A stretch of DNA of 64,000 bases from Roseomonas sp. (GTDB taxonomy: Bacteria; Pseudomonadota; Alphaproteobacteria; Acetobacterales; Acetobacteraceae). The notes under the pieces were generated by a model, which was not told where the DNA came from, did not search any database, and was given only the letters and a program-made list of their open reading frames with translations. Positions within the stretch are counted from its first letter, which is position 1. Every line of letters begins with the position of its first letter. The position numbers were made by a program, and so were the translations under genes. The stretch is from assembly GCA_031180725.1 (NCBI GenBank), contig JAPSLO010000005.1, positions 1 through 64,000 of the forward strand, read 5' to 3'. This document shows positions 60,629 through 64,000 of this stretch, one piece after another.

Positions 60629-63592
60629 TTAGATCACCAGGAAATCAGTCGGTCGAAGACCCCCAGCGAAAATGCCCTCGAACACCAGAAGCCCCCCTCC
60701 CGCCAGTGGCAACTCCAAACCGCTGCTGCCCATGCGCAGTGATATGAAGGCCGAACTGGCCGAATTGTGGAGGCCAGAGAGGGCTACCAGGTCCACATCG
60801 CTCTCGAATCCGCGTAGCACGGTGACGTCGGCGCCGGGAGCAATGACAAACACATCCTCACCTTGCCCGCCGAGAAGCGTGTCGTTGCCGCCCATGCCCC
60901 GAAGCGTGTCCGCAGCTGCGCTGCCGCTCAGCAGGTTATCGAGGCTATTGCCGGTAATGTCGTTGGAAAGATCGTTGCCCAGCCCAACTGTCGCGCCTCC
61001 GTCGAGGAGCAAGTTCTCGATGCCCTGGGGTAGGCCGTAAGTCCCGAAAGTGAGGTTGGCGAGGATCGTATCCACGCCGTTACCCGGCTCCTCCATCACT
61101 TGGTCGGTGAGCCGGTCTACTACATAGAAGTCGTTGCCGATGCCGCCGATCAGCAGATTGGCATCCCCGGCAGCACCCACGGAGTAAAGGATGTCCGCGC
61201 CTTCGCCGCCCCGCAGTTCCGCTCCGCCCTCACCCCCGGTGTAAAGCACATCGTTACCTGCCGCACCGTCCAACCTGTCCTGGCCGGAATCGGCTTGCAG
61301 CGTATCGGCGCCGCGTCCTCCCAGCAGGGTATCGTTGCCCGATCCGCCCTGCAGAAGATCGTCGCCATCGCCGCCCACCAGCAGATCGTCCTGGCGGCCG
61401 CCGTTCAATGTGTCGCCGCCGGTGCCGCCCGACAGAAGGTCTGCCCCATCTGCGCCGAGCAGGTTGTCCTGTCCCTCTGCACCAAGAAGAAGATCGTCGC
61501 CGGCGCTTCCGTCCAGCATGTCATCACCCAGGCCGCCGTCCAGCCAATCCGCTTCCGCCTCACCGTTCAGCGCGTCGTTGCCGACGCTTCCCAGAAGGAT
61601 ATCGTCGCCGCTCCCCCCGAGAATCCGGTCATTGCCGTCGTCGCCGCTGAGTGTATCGGCTTCGTTCCCACCCAGGAGAGTGTCTGAGTCAAGTCCGCCA
61701 GAAAGCCAGTCTGCGCCACTCCCCCCGACCAGACTATCGGCCGCGGCGCCACCCATCAGAAGGTCGTTCCCGTTACCGCCGTCAAGGCTGTCTGCGCCCA
61801 CGCCACCGTCCAGCGAATCATCCTCGGTACCACCGGATAGTCGGTCCTGTCCATCATCACCAAGTAGACTGTCGGCGCCGGCATTTCCCAGGAGCGTGTC
61901 ATTTTCCGTGCCGCCCCGAATGGTATCGGCCTGGTCACCGCCGTCGAGGCTGTCCGCGCCCGAACCGCCATCCAACCGGTCAGTACCGGCTTCGCCCTTG
62001 AGTACATCGTCGCCGTCCTGGCCCAGCAGCGTGTCGGCGTCATCGCTACCCGCAAGGGTGTCGTTCTCGCTACCACCCTCCAGGAAGTCGTATCCTGGCC
62101 CTCCAGCCAAGCTGTCGGCACCGCTTCCGCCGAAAAGGCCGTCGTCGCCAACGCTGCCATCCAGGGAGTCGTTGCCCCCGACGCCTTCCAGCGTATCGTC
62201 GCCCGCCCCACCGCCAAGAAGATTGGCGCCGCTGTTTCCGGTGAGTTGGTCCGCGAAAGCCGCGCCGTAGGCCGCGAGGTCGCCTGCCCCCTCTCGTAGG
62301 CGCAGATGCTCGACATTGACGGGGATGGTGGCGCCACCGAAACTCACCATCACCGCGTCGAAGCCCTCCTCCGGCTGCTCGAAAACCACATCCTCCGGGC
62401 TCTCCAGGATCAGGAGGTCGTTGCCATCACCGCCCGCGAGACTGTCGGCGCCATTGCCGCCGTCCAATGTGTCTGCGTCATTGCCGCCGAGCAGGGTGTC
62501 ATCGCCGTCGCCGCCGCGCAACAAATCGGCGCCGATGTAGCCCTCCTGCCAGTCATGGTCCGCTCCACCTTCCAAGGTGTCGTTGCCGGCTCCGCCGAAC
62601 AGTGTATCCGTTCCAGCGCCGCCTTCGACGATGTCTGGACCTTCACCGCCATCGATACTGTCGTTACCGTTGCCGCCGTCCAGGGAGTCGCGGCCTGCGC
62701 CGCCATCCATTGTCTCATGGCCGTTGTGGCCGTTAATCGTGTCATTGCCGTCCCCGCCACGCAGCCAGTCATTGCCGGCAGAGCCTACGAGGCTGTCGGC
62801 GTCCTCCCCTCCGTCGAGCGTATCGTCGCCCGCTCCGCCCTCCAGACTGTCATTTCCGGCCCAGCCCTCGAGGCGGTCCGCACCCTCATAGCCTTGAAGG
62901 CGGTCGTTGCCGGCATAGCCCAGGATGAAGTCGGCACCCGCGCTGCCGGCCAGGGTATCTGCAGCGGCCGTGCCTTCCTGCAGGACCTGCTCTGTGCCGT
63001 TTGCGAGGATGCTGACGGTGACCGAGAAGGACGCTAGGTTCAGGCCGTCCCAGACCTCGATGAGCACTTGCCTGGTCGCGCCGCCGAAACCGCGCAGGGT
63101 AACCCCATCCCGCAGTTTCAGGACCGCCCCCTCCATCTCAAAGAAGGCGCTGTCCGGCCAGGCAACGGAATATGTCAGTTCAGTTGACGTATCGGGATCA
63201 TCGGCGATCAAAGTCCCAATGACCGCGCCCGGATCCTCGGCGAGGACCGTGCCGCCCGTATCGAAGCGCAGATTTTGTGGGGGCGTGTCATCCAAGTCGA
63301 GCAGCATGACTTGGAGGCCGCCAGGCAGATCCTGCCAGCCGACCGCGGTCAGGACCGAGAAGGACAGGCTGAAGGTTACCGGGCCCAGGGCCTCGGCGTC
63401 AAAAGCCTGGGCCGGTATGATCGTCAGCGTCTGGCGCGCGCGGTTGAAGGAGATGTCGAAGCTCGCGGCGAAGTCGCCGGTCAGTGCAACCTCCAGGACG
63501 CCGCCGGAAAACTGCACTGTCCCGACCCAGTCGCCGGCCTGGGCATTCTCGAAGATCGTATCCGGCACCGAGCCGGAAAAGGTCACTGACAT
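60629..63592 (-). CDS. RTX-repeat secreted calcium-binding protein
   Basis: This 987-residue acidic protein begins with about 200 residues with two cadherin-like modules (IFENAQAGDWVGTVQF and VLAEDPGAVIGTLIADDPD). From residue ~212 come many GGxGxDxLx calcium nonapeptides in two blocks, split by a non-repeat stretch at about 395-445. After the second block is a serralysin-like segment (GNDFYVVDRLTDQVMEEPGNGVDTI and a GN-repeat region). The C-terminus ends in hydrophobic FLVI, a typical type I secretion signal; there is no N-terminal signal peptide. No protease or lipase domain is visible. No type I secretion genes are in the window. Confidence 0.9.
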   Translation of the reverse strand: MSVTFSGSVPDTIFENAQAGDWVGTVQFSGGVLEVALTGDFAASFDISFNRARQTLTIIPAQAFDAEALGPVTFSLSFSVLTAVGWQDLPGGLQVMLLDLDDTPPQNLRFDTGGTVLAEDPGAVIGTLIADDPDTSTELTYSVAWPDSAFFEMEGAVLKLRDGVTLRGFGGATRQVLIEVWDGLNLASFSVTVSILANGTEQVLQEGTAAADTLAGSAGADFILGYAGNDRLQGYEGADRLEGWAGNDSLEGGAGDDTLDGGEDADSLVGSAGNDWLRGGDGNDTINGHNGHETMDGGAGRDSLDGGNGNDSIDGGEGPDIVEGGAGTDTLFGGAGNDTLEGGADHDWQEGYIGADLLRGGDGDDTLLGGNDADTLDGGNGADSLAGGDGNDLLILESPEDVVFEQPEEGFDAVMVSFGGATIPVNVEHLRLREGAGDLAAYGAAFADQLTGNSGANLLGGGAGDDTLEGVGGNDSLDGSVGDDGLFGGSGADSLAGGPGYDFLEGGSENDTLAGSDDADTLLGQDGDDVLKGEAGTDRLDGGSGADSLDGGDQADTIRGGTENDTLLGNAGADSLLGDDGQDRLSGGTEDDSLDGGVGADSLDGGNGNDLLMGGAAADSLVGGSGADWLSGGLDSDTLLGGNEADTLSGDDGNDRILGGSGDDILLGSVGNDALNGEAEADWLDGGLGDDMLDGSAGDDLLLGAEGQDNLLGADGADLLSGGTGGDTLNGGRQDDLLVGGDGDDLLQGGSGNDTLLGGRGADTLQADSGQDRLDGAAGNDVLYTGGEGGAELRGGEGADILYSVGAAGDANLLIGGIGNDFYVVDRLTDQVMEEPGNGVDTILANLTFGTYGLPQGIENLLLDGGATVGLGNDLSNDITGNSLDNLLSGSAAADTLRGMGGNDTLLGGQGEDVFVIAPGADVTVLRGFESDVDLVALSGLHNSASSAFISLRMGSSGLELPLAGGGLLVFEGIFAGGLRPTDFLVI
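61090..62960 (-). repeat. RTX nonapeptide-repeat coding block
   Basis: This DNA stretch encodes tandem 9-codon units (GGxGxDxLx) within the RTX gene. At the DNA level units are similar but diverged, so it is a coding repeat and not CRISPR-like. Long open frames on the opposite strand here are shadows that translate as Pro/Ser/Arg-rich chains. Confidence 0.85.
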
Positions 63593-63804
63593 CCCCGCCC
63601 CATCCTGGGGTGCAGGGAAGAAGCTACCGAGAAAGGGTTAACATTCACTTCAGGCTGAGGCTGCGAAGGATCTCGCCCAAACGTTCTGTTGCATTGCCAG
63701 ATATTCAATCATTTGTTGCGTTACGGCCGGCACGATGTTCGTATTCGATTCTACGATTGTGCTTACCGGTTGCCATTCGCTCCCGCGGGCGTTTAGTTGC
63801 GCTC

Positions 63805-64000
63805 ATGATGGCGAACTATCTTCAGCGCGGGATCGTCTCCGCCGCCCTTGCTCTAGCCTGGCTGGTGCCGGTCGAGGCCGGGGCCTTCGAGCCGCAGCGC
63901 GGCACCGCGGCTGTCTACGATGCCCGCCGGTTTACTGGCCGGCCCATGGCGAGTGGGCAGCGCTTTGATCCCCGGGCGCCGGTTGCAGCCCACAGACACC
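63805..64000 (+). CDS. rlpA: RlpA-like septal ring lytic transglycosylase, N-terminal part (cut by window end)
   Basis: The visible 65 codons encode a leader (NYLQRGIVSAALALAWLVPVEAGA) and then EPQRGTAAVYDARRFTGRPMASGQRFDPRAPVAAHRH. That is the start of a double-psi beta-barrel of the RlpA type (G-x-A-x-Y/V-Y...F-x-G-x-x-x-A-S-G-x-x-F-D...AAH). RlpA acts on denuded glycan strands of peptidoglycan. The gene continues beyond base 64000. The start at 63805 is followed by a second Met. Confidence 0.72.
   Translation, partial: MMANYLQRGIVSAALALAWLVPVEAGAFEPQRGTAAVYDARRFTGRPMASGQRFDPRAPVAAHRH

Noticed and set aside
61335-62270. Long Pro/Ser/Arg-rich open frame on the plus strand
   Set aside because: It is the shadow of the RTX repeats on the minus strand; periodic codons keep the opposite frame open.
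61090-62960. Regularly repeated DNA that might suggest a CRISPR array
   Set aside because: Units are 27 bases long without unique spacers, lie in one reading frame and encode GGxGxDxLx; no cas genes are present.

Overview
The window is high-GC (roughly 66-70% by eye), gene-dense DNA from an alphaproteobacterium. The AcpXL very-long-chain lipid A locus and a NepR anti-sigma factor both point to Alphaproteobacteria. Several orphan Bug/TctC-type binding proteins with Tat-like or Sec leaders, together with the overall codon style, suggest an Acetobacteraceae (Roseomonas-like) or related Rhodospirillales soil or water organism. The family-level placement is inference; no rRNA, tRNA or universal marker gene lies in the window. 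I see no CRISPR array, insertion sequence, prophage or origin.

Layout. 271-5651: a complete acpXL-fabZ-fabF2XL-fabF1XL-adh2XL-lpxXL locus that makes a very-long-chain hydroxy fatty acid and attaches it to lipid A. 5666-14590: TPR-methyltransferase, OpgC-like acyltransferase coupled to an SGNH protein, orphan nepR, fhs, a DUF1289 protein, MFS transporter, Bug binding protein and DedA-like membrane protein. 14647-23326: an unknown protein, a GntR relic, a polysaccharide/allantoinase-type deacetylase with a peptide-type binding protein, and a five-gene oligopeptide-type ABC importer on the opposite strand. 23466-32609: acyl-CoA and organic-acid catabolism (acyl-CoA dehydrogenase, SDR, two MaoC hydratases, enoyl-CoA hydratase, CoA-transferase, Gfo/Idh oxidoreductase) followed by a DctPQM TRAP importer.

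32610-35963 is a zone of gene decay. It holds a probable relic of a B12-type ribonucleotide reductase, an intact formylglycine-generating enzyme with both catalytic cysteines, a frameshifted SDR relic and a frameshifted rfbC-like epimerase relic. 34636-43183 is a surface-sugar region. rfbF and rfbG (CDP-4-keto-6-deoxyglucose), a C-methyltransferase, the dead rfbC and an NDP-sugar reductase/epimerase form a chain on the minus strand, with start/stop overlaps from the glycosyltransferase at its head down to the rfbC relic. The head gene is a SPINDLY/OGT-type TPR glycosyltransferase. A divergent glycosyltransferase with a degenerate methyltransferase-like N-terminus lies next to it. Together these predict a branched (C-methyl) deoxysugar and its transfer to a surface glycan or protein.

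43195-53861 holds small catabolic modules: a nitronate monooxygenase-like enzyme, class II aldolase, two Bug binding proteins, a DUF3604 protein under a divergent HutC-type GntR regulator, and a UxaA/GarD-type dehydratase with an FCD-type GntR regulator and a divergent acyl-CoA dehydrogenase sharing a palindromic operator. 53931-64000: a small exported protein, M20 peptidase, periplasmic EF-hand protein, a fused indolepyruvate ferredoxin oxidoreductase with a divergent Lrp regulator that has a perfect palindrome at its start codon, a 987-residue RTX-repeat protein, and the 5' end of an RlpA-like gene cut by the window edge.
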